Assembly: GCF_004361735.1 (NCBI RefSeq)
Contig: NZ_SNVV01000016.1
Span: 51,183-115,182 of the forward strand
DNA length: 64,000 nucleotides
Direction of reading: 5' to 3'
Source of the DNA: Azoarcus indigens
GTDB taxonomy: Bacteria > Pseudomonadota > Gammaproteobacteria > Burkholderiales > Rhodocyclaceae
Shown here: positions 17,308-25,382 of the stretch, in pieces
How the letters are laid out: every line of letters starts with the position of its first letter
Position numbering within the stretch: position 1 is the first letter of the stretch
Made by a program: the position numbers and the translations under genes
Notes under the pieces: generated by a model
The model's database searches: none
What the model was told of the DNA's origin: nothing
The model's input: the letters and a program-made list of their open reading frames with translations, nothing else

Positions 17308-18018
17308 ATGTCTTCGACCGAGCTGTTCGCACACGAGAACGCCATCCTCTGCGAGGCTCGCGCCATCGCCGCGCAGGAAAACCAGCATGCGGAGATCTAC
17401 CGCCAGGCCCTGGCCGCGCTGGCGGAGCACTACGCGCGCATGATGCGGGAATCCCACCGCCTGATCTCCCGCAGCGACCGCGCCGAACGCGAACTCAACC
17501 GCCTCAACGAACAACTGCAGGACCTCGCCTGCGCGCTGGAATACAAGGCCACCCACGACCCGCTCACCGGCATCTACAACCGCAGCGCCATCATCGACCG
17601 GGTGCAGCGCGCGCTGGACGCCGGCCCGGTGGCGCTGACGGTGATCGACATCGACCACTTCAAGCGCATCAACGACAGCTTCGGCCACCCCACCGGCGAC
17701 GCGGTGATCCGCAGCCTCATCCGGCGGGTGCAGACCATCCTGGACGAGGGCGACAGCATAGGCCGCATCGGCGGCGAGGAATTCACCATCCTCCACCCCC
17801 GGGCCGGCCTCGAAGGCGCCCACGCCACCGCCCTGCGCATCCGCGAAAGCCTCAACGCGGAGCCGCTGGCCGAGCTCAGCGAATGGCCGGTCACCGCCAG
17901 CTTCGGCGTCAGCTGGGCCGCCCGCCGCACCCCCTTCGACGAGCTCTACAGCCGCGCCGACGCCGCCCTCTATGAAGCCAAACAACAAGGCCGCAACCGG
18001 GTGGTGACAGCGGATTGA
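17308..18018 (+). CDS. siaD: SiaD-like diguanylate cyclase
   Basis: A 236-residue protein. Residues 1-85 are mostly helical, with a coiled-coil-like part (RDSDRAERELNRLNEQLQD region), the expected docking site for SiaC. Residues about 86-236 are a GGDEF domain with HDPLTGIYNR, VIDIDHFKRINDSFGH, and signature GGEEF, so the active site is complete. The position of the RxxD inhibitory site reads DEGD, so product inhibition through that Arg is not expected. The last gene of the siaABCD-like operon; a hexanucleotide array begins 57 bases after its stop. Confidence 0.88.
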   Translation: MSSTELFAHENAILCEARAIAAQENQHAEIYRQALAALAEHYARMMRESHRLISRSDRAERELNRLNEQLQDLACALEYKATHDPLTGIYNRSAIIDRVQRALDAGPVALTVIDIDHFKRINDSFGHPTGDAVIRSLIRRVQTILDEGDSIGRIGGEEFTILHPRAGLEGAHATALRIRESLNAEPLAELSEWPVTASFGVSWAARRTPFDELYSRADAALYEAKQQGRNRVVTAD

Positions 18019-18074
18019 ACTGGCGTTCCGCCTATCGTGAGCTGGAACGCCGGATCGCAAGTTGAGCCATCCCC

Positions 18075-18270
18075 GGCGATGGCGATGGCGATGGCGATGG
18101 CGATGGCGATGGCGATGGCGATGGCGATGGCGATGGCGATGGCGATGGCGGTGGCGATGGCGATGGCGATGGCGATGGCGATGGCGATGGCGATGGCGAT
18201 GGCGATGGCGATGGCGATGGCGGTGGCGATGGCGATGGCGATGGCGATGGCGATGGCGATGGCGATGGCG
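18075..18270. repeat. GGCGAT hexanucleotide tandem array, about 32.7 copies
   Basis: An uninterrupted 196-base run of GGCGAT units, with only two substitutions (A to G at 18151 and 18223). These lie exactly 72 bases, or 12 units, apart, as if a 12-unit block had been copied. All six reading frames are open through it and give dipeptide repeats (MA, RW, DG on plus; AI, SP, HR on minus). It lies between the siaD stop and the next gene, outside both reading frames. Such arrays expand and contract by strand slippage. Confidence 0.97.
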
Positions 18271-18363
18271 CTCAGCATTCGTCCTCGCCGGCGCCCGTCA
18301 AGCGTATTTCTCCGCATGCCTTAACGACAGGCGCCAGCATCGAACCGACAAGCGACAGCCCCC

Positions 18364-18440
18364 CCACGGCAGTCCCACTCCCTCCCCCTCGCGGGAAGGG
18401 CCGGGGAGAGAGGGCGCCCCGCAGGGGCGACAGCTGGCGC
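18364..18440. repeat. Dispersed extragenic palindrome, family A copy 1
   Basis: C-rich arm CCCTCCCCCTCGCGGG followed by G-rich arm AAGGGCCGGGGAGAGAGGG, then a second small dyad GCGCCCCGCAGGGGCG. The same pattern recurs near 19855, 48697, 61640 and 61726, always between genes. It lies in the 497-base gap between siaD and the hydrolase gene, together with the hexanucleotide array; nothing else is seen in that gap. Confidence 0.7.
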
Positions 18441-18515
18441 AACTCCCGCCCCCACCACCCGCCATCGCGCCACCTTGCTACAGTCCCGGCTTTCCCCCGC
18501 CCTGGAAGCCTCCCG

Positions 18516-19658
18516 ATGAACGACTGCGTCAGCCTGCGTGAAATCCCCACCGCCTGCGGCCGCCGCTTCGGCCATGCCACCCTGGACAGCCCGAAGACGC
18601 TCAATGCCCTGACGCTGCCGATGATCGACCGCCTGGCTGCCGCGCTGGACGCCTGGCTGGCCGACCCCGCCATCGTCGGCATCCTGCTCGACGGCGCCGG
18701 CGGCAAGGCCTTCTGCGCCGGCGGCGACGTCGCCGCGCTGTACCGCGCGATCAAGGCCGCCGGCGGCAGGCCGGTGCCCGAAGCCGCCCACTTCTTCGAA
18801 CGCGAATACCGGCTGGACTACCGCATCCACACCGCCGCCAAACCTATCCTGTGCTGGGGCAAGGGCATCGTCATGGGCGGCGGCATCGGCCTGCTCGCCG
18901 GCGCCTCCCACCGCGTCGCCACGCCCAGCACCCGCATGGCCATGCCGGAGATCACCATCGGCCTGTACCCGGACGTCGGCGGCAGCTGGTTCCTGCCGCG
19001 CATGCCCGGCCACGGCGGCCTCTTCCTGGCGCTGACCGGCGCCGCGCTGAACGCCGCCAGCGCCCGCTTCGCCGGCCTGGCCGACTTCATCCTCGCCGAC
19101 GGGGCGCTGGACGATGTGCTGGCCGCGCTCGCCGCCACCCGCTGGAGCGGCGAAGCCCAGGCCGACCGCACCCAGCTCAGCCGCCTGCTGCAGGCCCGCG
19201 CGCTGCCGGACGACATCGCCACTGCGCCGCTGTACCGTCACTTCAACCGCATCGAACACGCCATCGGGCCCACCGGCGGCGGCCTGCCCGACCTCGCTGC
19301 CATCGCCCCCCGCCTGCGCCAGCTCGCCGACGACGCCGATCCCTGGCTCGCCGCCGCCGGCCGCGCCTTCACCCACGGCGCCCCCAGCTCGGCGGTGCTC
19401 TCCGCCACCCTGTGGCACCAGGCCCGCCAGCTGTCGCTGGCGGAAGTGTTCCGGCTGGAATATCAAGCCTCCCTCGGCGCCACCGCCCGGCCGGACTTCA
19501 TCGAAGGCGTGCGCGCCCTGCTGATCGACAAGGACCGCCAGCCGCGCTGGCAATACACCGCGCTGGAGCAAGTGCCGCAGGGCTACGCCGAGGACGTGTT
19601 GCGGGCGCGCTTCAGTGGGGAGCATCCGCTGGCCGACCTGGGCCGGGTGAAGGAGTGA
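18516..19658 (+). CDS. Enoyl-CoA hydratase/isomerase family, 3-hydroxyisobutyryl-CoA hydrolase type
   Basis: A 380-residue crotonase-fold protein. The oxyanion segment FCAGGDVAALYRA (about residues 67-79) is followed by the second one at GIVMGGGIGLLAGASHRVATP and by MAMPEITIGLYPDVGGSWFLPR, the hallmark of the HIBCH group, whose Glu and Asp are the catalytic pair. The length and the long C-terminal half (LWHQARQLSLAEVFRLEYQ, RPDFIEGVRALLIDKD) fit HIBCH rather than short hydratases. HIBCH hydrolyses 3-hydroxyisobutyryl-CoA in valine breakdown; some relatives are hydratases. No other valine genes are adjacent. Confidence 0.83.
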   Translation: MNDCVSLREIPTACGRRFGHATLDSPKTLNALTLPMIDRLAAALDAWLADPAIVGILLDGAGGKAFCAGGDVAALYRAIKAAGGRPVPEAAHFFEREYRLDYRIHTAAKPILCWGKGIVMGGGIGLLAGASHRVATPSTRMAMPEITIGLYPDVGGSWFLPRMPGHGGLFLALTGAALNAASARFAGLADFILADGALDDVLAALAATRWSGEAQADRTQLSRLLQARALPDDIATAPLYRHFNRIEHAIGPTGGGLPDLAAIAPRLRQLADDADPWLAAAGRAFTHGAPSSAVLSATLWHQARQLSLAEVFRLEYQASLGATARPDFIEGVRALLIDKDRQPRWQYTALEQVPQGYAEDVLRARFSGEHPLADLGRVKE

Positions 19659-20088
19659 GGTGCAGCGCCGCCGGGTCGCTGCGCAGTCGGGCCTGGTCGC
19701 TGGATCAGCCTGCCGCTGAAGCAGATCGCATCAGGAAACGCCGCTGGCGCCGATAGTGCTGCGGGCAGCGAACCGTGGAAGCCATGCCTTTCACCCTCCT
19801 TGCAGCAATCACCAAGGCCCCATGGCCAGCACCCGCCTCGCAAGGGGCAAGTCCTGCCCCCTCCCTCGCAGGGGAGGGCCGGGGAGGGGGAGCGCCCGCC
19901 AGGGCGCCAGCGGTCGCTTGAGCGCCGCAGCCCCCCTCTGCCCATCCCCTCCCTCACGAGAAAAAAACCTAGCAATCCCCACAACTTGCGTGGATTCCCA
20001 TGCGCTGCGGAAGAGGCCGAGACGCATGGAGCCAGGACCTCCCAACTACAGCCGCAACGACTGCCCGGCAGCAGCCCCCCGCCGGCAA
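19659..20088. repeat. Convergent intergenic gap with family A repeat copy 2
   Basis: The gap lies between two convergent genes. At about 19850-19915 a dyad of CCCCTCCCTCGCAGGGGAGGG followed by CCGGGGAGGGGG and GCGCCCGCCAGGGCGC matches the copy at 18364. A half-copy (CCCATCCCCTCCCTCACGAG) stands at 19942-19961. No gene or T-tract terminator is seen; the repeats may themselves end transcription from both sides. Confidence 0.6.
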
Positions 20089-21135
20089 TCACCCCACCCC
20101 GCAACACTCTGGCGCCAGGCGACGCACCAAGGCCGCGGCCCCCGCCTCCCCCGCCGCCGTCACATTCTGTCCCGCCCACATCGGCGAGAAATCGCCGCTG
20201 CCGGCTGCCTCCGCCGCAGTGCGCAAGGGTGCGGCAAAGGCGGTTGCCCGCGGAAAGGCCGGCGCTTCGCCCAGCGGCCCCTGCTCGCTCACCAGCCGGT
20301 TGACGATGGCCCGCGCCGGGCGGCCGGTGAACACATTGGTAAGCACCGTATGCGCAGCCGCCGGGCTCTTCAGCGCGGCGCGGTGAATGGCGCTGGTGTC
20401 CGCCTCCGGGCACAGCAGGAAGGCGCTGCCCACCTGCACGCCGGCAGCGCCCAGCGCCATCGCCGCTCGCACGCCGCGCTCGTCGGCGATGCCGCCGGCG
20501 GCGATCACCGGCAGCTTCACCGCGTCCGCGATGCGCGGCAGCAGGCTGAACAGGCCGCGCTGCAGGCTGAGGTCATGATCCAGGAAATGGCCGCGATGGC
20601 CGCCTGCCTCCAGGCCCTGGGCGATCACCGCGTCCGCGCCGCGCTCGGCCAGCCAGCGCGCCTCTGCCACCGTGGTGGCGGACGACAACACCTTGCTGCC
20701 CCAGCCCTTCACCCGCGCCAGCAACGCCGGCGCCGGCAAGCCGAAGTGAAAGCTGACGACCGGCGGGCGGAAGGCTTCCAGCACCTCGGCGATCTCATCC
20801 GAGAAGGGCTGCCGGCCGGCGCCCGCCGGCGCCGCCTGCTCCAGCCCGAACTCGGCATAGTACGGCGCCAGCCTCGTCTTCCAGGCCGCCTCTCGCGCCG
20901 CATCTGCGGCCGGCGGCTGGTGACAGAAGAAATTCACGTTCCAGGGGCCGGCGGCCTGCTCGCGCAAAACACTCAGTTCGGCCACCAGCGCATCGGGCGT
21001 CAGCATCGCCGCCGGCAGCGAGCCCACGCCCCCCGCAGCGCACACCGCCAGGGCCAGCCGGCTGCCTTGCACACCGGCCATCGGCGCCTGGACGAGGGAC
21101 AGTTCGCTGCCCAGCAATTCGCACAACATCGGCAT
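20089..21135 (-). CDS. Nitronate monooxygenase family flavoprotein
   Basis: A 348-residue TIM-barrel protein starting MPMLCELLGSELSLVQAPMAGV, with AGGAGA eight bases before the ATG. Family marks are QAPMAGVQGSRLALAVCAAGGVGSL near the start (FMN site), FHFGLP, DAVIAQGLEAGGHRGHF (about residues 180-196, the catalytic His region), VIAAGGIADERGV and GAAGVQVGSAFL for the FMN phosphate. These enzymes oxidise alkyl nitronates such as propionate 3-nitronate with oxygen; some relatives act as 2-enoyl reductases. It is divergent from yqeY, with 148 bases between. Confidence 0.87.
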   Translation of the reverse strand: MPMLCELLGSELSLVQAPMAGVQGSRLALAVCAAGGVGSLPAAMLTPDALVAELSVLREQAAGPWNVNFFCHQPPAADAAREAAWKTRLAPYYAEFGLEQAAPAGAGRQPFSDEIAEVLEAFRPPVVSFHFGLPAPALLARVKGWGSKVLSSATTVAEARWLAERGADAVIAQGLEAGGHRGHFLDHDLSLQRGLFSLLPRIADAVKLPVIAAGGIADERGVRAAMALGAAGVQVGSAFLLCPEADTSAIHRAALKSPAAAHTVLTNVFTGRPARAIVNRLVSEQGPLGEAPAFPRATAFAAPLRTAAEAAGSGDFSPMWAGQNVTAAGEAGAAALVRRLAPECCGVG

Positions 21136-21283
21136 CTCGCATCTCTCCTGTCTGAGGGGACAGCGCAGCGTAATCCGCTTTGGCACACCGGCAAAGCCGC
21201 CGGCGCCCGCCGCTGCGCTAGACTTGCGGGCTGAGCCGCGCGGTCCGGTCCGGCCGGCGGTAGTCCTTTCACCGGAGTCCCTC

Positions 21284-21724
21284 ATGAGCCTGCTGGCCCA
21301 ACTGAAGAAAGACGCGCTGGTCGCGCGCAAGAACGCGGCAACCGTGCGCGCCACGCTGCTGAGCACCCTGATCGCCGAAGCCGAGATGGTGGGCAAGAAC
21401 GCCGGCAACCGCGAAAGCACCGACGACGAAGTGCAGGCCACCCTGCGCAAGTTCCTCAAGAACAACCAGGAAGCGCTGGCGGTGATCAAGGATGAGGCCC
21501 GCCGCGCGGTGCTGGCGGACGAAGCCGCCATCCTCGCAGAGTACCTGCCGCCGATGGCGACCGAAGCCGACGTGAAGGCCTTCATCGCCGAGACGGTCGC
21601 CGGCCTGGCTGACCGCAGCCCGAAGTCCATGGGCACAGTCATGGGCGCCCTCAAGACCCGCTTCGGCACCGGCTTCGACGCCAAGCAGGCCAACGCCTGG
21701 GTGCGCGAGGCGCTGGCGGGCTGA
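21284..21724 (+). CDS. yqeY: GatB/YqeY domain protein
   Basis: A 146-residue all-helical protein, complete for the family. It begins MSLLAQLKKDALVARKNAA and carries the YqeY core: STLIAEAEMVGKN, LRKFLKNNQEAL, AEYLPPMATEADV and KSMGTVMGALKTRF. The domain is shared with the tail of GatB and is thought to bind tRNA; stand-alone YqeY has no proven job. CCGGAG precedes the ATG. In many betaproteobacteria it sits between rpsU and dnaG, which is not the case here. Confidence 0.9.
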   Translation: MSLLAQLKKDALVARKNAATVRATLLSTLIAEAEMVGKNAGNRESTDDEVQATLRKFLKNNQEALAVIKDEARRAVLADEAAILAEYLPPMATEADVKAFIAETVAGLADRSPKSMGTVMGALKTRFGTGFDAKQANAWVREALAG

Positions 21725-22081
21725 TGGTTCGCCTGGGCCGGCCGGGATCGCCGCAAAGGCCCGGGTTGGCCCGCGCTCCCGGCGCCCTCCCTGGCCAGGG
21801 AGGGACGCCCTGCCCCAAACCCCGGCGCGCCGGAAAGGCGCGGCGGCGCCCGACCTCCCCGCCCCGCCGGCAGCCACTATGTAAGCGCCGGTTTCGGCTA
21901 CGGAACGCGGTTTCCCGGCTTCAGTCGTAAGGGACACATGGCGCGTCTGCCGCGCGGCGGCAACACGTCGGCCCGATCACCCCGGCCGCCTTCGTCTGCC
22001 CTCTTCCCGTTCGGATTCCCTCCGCCCCCTGGGGGCGGCACCGCGCAGGCCTGCGGCCGCATCCAGCGAAGGAGAACCATC
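21725..22081. repeat. Intergenic gap with 20-base perfect palindrome
   Basis: A loop-free palindrome at 21785-21804 (arms CCCTCCCTGG and CCAGGGAGGG), 60 bases after the yqeY stop, related in composition to the family A repeats. No T tract follows. The rest of the 357-base gap has no gene that I can support; the ribosome-binding site of the CBS gene is at its end. Confidence 0.5.
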
Positions 22082-22519
22082 ATGCTCGATCGTCCCATCG
22101 CAGAAATCCTCAACCATCGCCCCTGCTTGTCAGTAGCGCGCGACACCTCGGTGCAAAACGCCGCGCGGATGATGAAGGAGCACCAGACCGGCGCGGTGCT
22201 GGTCGTGGGCGATGACGACGCGCTGCTCGGCATCTGCTCCGAGCGCGACATCGTTACCCGGGTGGTTGCCGAAGCGGGCGATCCGGATCAGGTGACTGTG
22301 CGTGAAATCATGACCACCGAGCCGGAATCCCTGTCGGAAGACAAGCCCTTCAGCCACGCCCTGCACCTGATGTACGAGGGCCGTTTCCGCCATGTGCCGG
22401 TGGTGGACGCGCAAGGCCGCGCGGTTGGCATCCTGTCGCCGCGCGATGCGCTCCAGTGTGACGCCCGGGAATTCGAGCAGCAGATGGTGAGCCGGGAGGA
22501 GATCACCGTGATTCTCTGA
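22082..22519 (+). CDS. CBS-domain protein
   Basis: A 145-residue protein made of two CBS motifs: residues about 8-60 (ILNHRPCLSVARDTSVQNAARMM, GAVLVVGDDDALLGICSERDI) and about 72-130 (IMTTEPESLSEDKPFSHALHLM, RHVPVVDAQGRAVGILSPRDAL). A Bateman pair normally binds adenosine nucleotides and regulates a partner. GGAG precedes the ATG. No partner domain or adjacent operon gene indicates the target. Confidence 0.88.
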   Translation: MLDRPIAEILNHRPCLSVARDTSVQNAARMMKEHQTGAVLVVGDDDALLGICSERDIVTRVVAEAGDPDQVTVREIMTTEPESLSEDKPFSHALHLMYEGRFRHVPVVDAQGRAVGILSPRDALQCDAREFEQQMVSREEITVIL

Positions 22520-22827
22520 GGCGATGCAACGGCGGGAAACCGTCAGCCGTGCGGAAACGTTCAGCACGGCGCCTTGCCTACGAGGACAAACAATGGAAGG
22601 CCCTGCGCCGCGCCGGTTCAGCCGCAGGCCGCGGCCATCCGCTCCGGACCATGCGGCCGCGCTCCGAACAGGCCGCCCAGGGGCTGCGCGGCGGGCTGCT
22701 ATCGCCCGCCGCCTCTTCCAGAGCCCGCGCGAGGGGCTCGACCCCGCTGCGGCAGGCCATCCAATCGCTGGAGACGGCCTCCAGCCCGGCGCATTGCGCT
22801 TCGGCGGCCGGGCTGGCGTAGCGGCGA
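22520..22827. other. Convergent gap, no gene seen
   Basis: About 308 bases between the CBS gene and the end of the NYN gene. One 90-codon plus-strand frame is open (22549-22821), but it is Arg/Ala/Ser-rich without hydrophobic or motif structure and has no good ribosome-binding site. No terminator-like T tract seen. Confidence 0.4.
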
Positions 22828-24309
22828 TCAGCCCTCGCCGCCAGCCTCCTGCTTGCGCGGACGGCGGCCGCGCGAGGACGTACGCGGCTTGGCTTCCGCC
22901 TCCGCGGATTCCACCGCCGGCTTTGCCTTGGCCCGGGACTTCTGCGTCTTGCCGCTTTCGGGCCTCGCCGCTGCGGGCGCGGCCTCAGCAGCCCCCTGGG
23001 CAGCCCCCTGGGCAGGCGCCTGGGCCGGCTGGGCGGGAGCTTCGGCGGAGGCCTTCGACTGAGCCCGCCGACCGCGTCCCTTGGGCGCAGTGGGCGCGGC
23101 CTCCGCGGCCGCTGCAGGGATGGGTGCGGCCGCCTCTGCCCTGGCCTCACCTTCCGGCTGGCGACGGCGCGAGGAGGAGCGCGCCGGTTTGGCGGCGGCC
23201 TTCTCCGCCACTGCTGCCGCCGGCACCGCGGGCGCCACCGGGGCTTCCACCACCACGACCACCGGCGCCTCCGCCACGACCTCGCTGGCCGCCGCAGTGG
23301 CGTCCTTGGGCTTGCGCCCCCCTTCGTTGCGATGACGGCCGCGGTTGCGCCGGCCGCCGCGGTCGCGCTCCTGCGCCGGCGGTGCTTCGCTGACACCGGC
23401 ATCCCACGCGACCGGGTCCTGCTCGGCCTCGCCCTTGTTCTCCGGCAGCGGATGCGGCATCGGTGCCGCCGGCAGCGCGGGGGCGGTGCCAGCGCGGCGA
23501 TAGACGTAGGTGCCGGACTTCTCGTCGCGGCCGAATTCCAGCAGGCCGCGCGACTGGGCCTCTTCCAGCAGGTTGCCGAAGGCGCGGAAACCGAAGTAGG
23601 ACTCGTTGAAGTCCGGCTTGCGGCGCTTGATCGCCTCTTTCAGCATGGACGCCCAGATCTTGCCGCCGTCGCCGCGCTCGGCCAGCAGCGCCTCGAAGGT
23701 CTCCACCGCGATCTCGATGGCCTTGCTGCGGCGCGCCTCCAGCTCGTCCTTGCGGCGCTTGTCCTCTTCCGGCGACCGCCGCGCCGGCTGCGCATCCCGC
23801 GCCTCCGGCGTATCCCGCTTGGCCGCGCGCTGGTCGCGCACCAGGTCGTCGTAGAAGATGAATTCATCGCAATTGGCGATCAGCAGGTCGGAGGTGGATT
23901 GCTTCACCCCCACGCCGATCACCATGCGGGCGTTCTCCCGCAGCTTGGACACCAGCGGCGAGAAGTCCGAATCGCCGCTGATGATCACGAAGGTATCCAC
24001 ATGCTGCTTGGTGTAGCAGAGGTCCAGCGCGTCCACCACCAGCCGGATATCGGCCGAGTTCTTGCCGGACTGGCGCACGTGGGGGATCTCGATCAGCTCG
24101 AAGTTGGCCTCGTGCATCGCCGCCTTGAAGCCCTTGTAGCGCTCCCAGTCGCAATAGGCCTTCTTGACCACGATGTTGCCCTTCAGCAGCAGGCGCTCCA
24201 GCACCCGCTTGATATCGAACTTCTCGTACTTCGCATCCCGCACGCCCAGCGCGACGTTCTCGAAGTCGCAGAACACCGCCATGCTGGCGTTGTCATGGGA
24301 TGAAGCCAT
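22828..24309 (-). CDS. NYN nuclease-like domain plus OST-HTH (LOTUS) domain protein
   Basis: A 493-residue protein starting MASSHDNASMAVFCDFENVALG, with AGGAG before the ATG. Residues 9-150 form a NYN (PIN-like) domain with Asp15 in FCDFEN, SADIRLVVDALDL and ISGDSDFSPLV supplying the acidic metal site. After a charged helix, residues about 190-275 match an OST-HTH/LOTUS fold (WASMLKEAIKRRKPDFNESYFGF, LLEFGRDEKSGTYVYRR). The last 200 residues are Ala/Pro/Arg-rich and probably disordered, possibly RNA-binding. NYN-OST-HTH proteins are thought to cut or bind RNA. Upstream extension of the frame to 24375 lacks a ribosome-binding site. Confidence 0.85.
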   Translation of the reverse strand: MASSHDNASMAVFCDFENVALGVRDAKYEKFDIKRVLERLLLKGNIVVKKAYCDWERYKGFKAAMHEANFELIEIPHVRQSGKNSADIRLVVDALDLCYTKQHVDTFVIISGDSDFSPLVSKLRENARMVIGVGVKQSTSDLLIANCDEFIFYDDLVRDQRAAKRDTPEARDAQPARRSPEEDKRRKDELEARRSKAIEIAVETFEALLAERGDGGKIWASMLKEAIKRRKPDFNESYFGFRAFGNLLEEAQSRGLLEFGRDEKSGTYVYRRAGTAPALPAAPMPHPLPENKGEAEQDPVAWDAGVSEAPPAQERDRGGRRNRGRHRNEGGRKPKDATAAASEVVAEAPVVVVVEAPVAPAVPAAAVAEKAAAKPARSSSRRRQPEGEARAEAAAPIPAAAAEAAPTAPKGRGRRAQSKASAEAPAQPAQAPAQGAAQGAAEAAPAAARPESGKTQKSRAKAKPAVESAEAEAKPRTSSRGRRPRKQEAGGEG

Positions 24310-24488
24310 CTTTTTCTCCTTTGGATTCGGCAACCGAAGCGCTACCTGGGCCGGCGCATCGAACGGCGCCGGCAATCGTCCCGCGGCGCCGCTGCGGCAC
24401 CGCCTTCATGGCCGTCATGATAGCCGCTCCTTCGCAGCCCGGCCGCCGCGCGCTATGCTCGACGGCCCAGACCGACACCGCCGCCACC

Positions 24489-25040
24489 ATGTCGAACCCC
24501 ACCAACACCCCCGCTTCCCCGCCCTGGCCCAACGTTCCCGCCTGCTACGACTGGCTGTCGCTGGACCGCCGCGGCACCTGGCGGCTGCGCGGCGAGGCGG
24601 TGATCCACGCCGGCCTGCGCGCCTTCCTCGACCGCTACTACGGTCACGACGACGCCGGCAACTGGTTCGTGCAGAACGGCCCGCAGAAGGTCTACGCCGC
24701 ACTGGACTACATGCCACTGGTGCTGCGCCTGCAGCCGGACGGCAGCCTGCACACCCATGCCAGCGACGATGCGGGCGCCATCAGTGGCGTCTGGCTGGAC
24801 GAGGAAGGCAACATGCTGCTCGCCACCGCCGCCGGCCCGGCGCTGGTGGACGACCGCGACCTTGCCGCCCTGCTCGCCGAATGCCAGCTGGCCGACGGCA
24901 GCCCCGCCAGCGACGAAGCCCTGCTCGCCGCCCTCGAAGGCCAGACCCTGCTGCGGTGGCGCGACCTGCCGGTGCAGACCCTGAGCCGCGCGGACGCGCC
25001 GGCGGTATTCCGCTTCAATCCGGCGCCCCGCGCCAGCTGA
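24489..25040 (+). CDS. Conserved hypothetical protein (DUF2946-type, tentative)
   Basis: A 183-residue soluble protein starting MSNPTNTPASPPWPNVPACYDWLSLDRRGTW. The pattern PACYGWLSLDRRG, a phrase with DRYYGHDDAGNWFVQNGPQ, and YMPLVLRLQPDG with a VWLDEEGNMLL strand recur in betaproteobacterial hypothetical proteins, I believe under the label DUF2946, but the label is from memory. It is divergent from the NYN gene with 180 bases between. No function is known and nothing in the neighbourhood suggests one. Confidence 0.65.
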   Translation: MSNPTNTPASPPWPNVPACYDWLSLDRRGTWRLRGEAVIHAGLRAFLDRYYGHDDAGNWFVQNGPQKVYAALDYMPLVLRLQPDGSLHTHASDDAGAISGVWLDEEGNMLLATAAGPALVDDRDLAALLAECQLADGSPASDEALLAALEGQTLLRWRDLPVQTLSRADAPAVFRFNPAPRAS

Positions 25041-25110
25041 TCCCCCACTCCGGGCGACAGGCCGCGGCGGCCAGCGCTCGCCGCCGAAACGGCAAACAGG
25101 CCCGAGTCCC

Positions 25111-25150
25111 CCGTTCGCCCTGAGCCTGCCGAAGGGCATCCCGGGAAGCC
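25111..25150. repeat. Dispersed repeat, family B copy 1
   Basis: The segment CGTTCGCCCTGAGCCTGCC continues into GAAGGGCATCCCGGGAAGC. The same words (GAGCCTGCCGAAG, GGGCAT-CCGGGAAGC, and the reverse form AGGGCGAACGG) occur again within 61861-62020. This is the widespread proteobacterial extragenic repeat built around GAGCCTGTCGAAGG. The rest of the 342-base gap (25041-25382) holds only this and the Fur-like site. Confidence 0.65.
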
Positions 25151-25342
25151 CTGCCGCGAGCGAGCTCACTGGGTTCGCCCACCCGCCTGCCAGCAGGAAA
25201 TCGAAGGGCCAAGGGCAAAAGCGCCCTCCCATCGCCGGAAACCGGAGGGGCGTTCTTCTCCGCGCCGCGAACGGCAGGCGCCCCCAACCACAGCCCCTCC
25301 CTAGGGACAGCACGGTCTTTACCGTGCGATCCAGCCGCCCCT

Positions 25343-25367
25343 ATAATTAGTAACGATTCTCATTTTT
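25343..25367. promoter_or_regulatory. Fur-box-like operator before the sigma factor gene
   Basis: An A+T-rich island (ATAATTAGTAACGATTCTCA then TTTTT) in otherwise G+C-rich DNA. The reverse strand reads AATGAGAATCGTTACTAAT, close to the Fur consensus GATAATGATAATCATTATC. It lies 16-40 bases before the sigma gene start, which fits iron repression of the fecI-type gene. Confidence 0.65.
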
Positions 25368-25382
25368 AAAAACAGGCGGCGC

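Noticed and set aside
18075..18270. CRISPR-like array
   Set aside because: The units are contiguous 6-mers without spacers, so it is a simple tandem repeat.
18037..18541. Long MA, RW, DG, AI dipeptide-repeat frames
   Set aside because: They come from the GGCGAT array, which is open in all frames; no ribosome-binding site or flanking domain supports translation.
22549..22821. 90-codon frame after the CBS gene
   Set aside because: Arg/Ala/Ser composition without structure and no ribosome-binding site.
24300..24488. 63-codon extension of the hypothetical protein start
   Set aside because: It would overlap the divergent NYN gene start, and the conserved part begins at MSNPTN.
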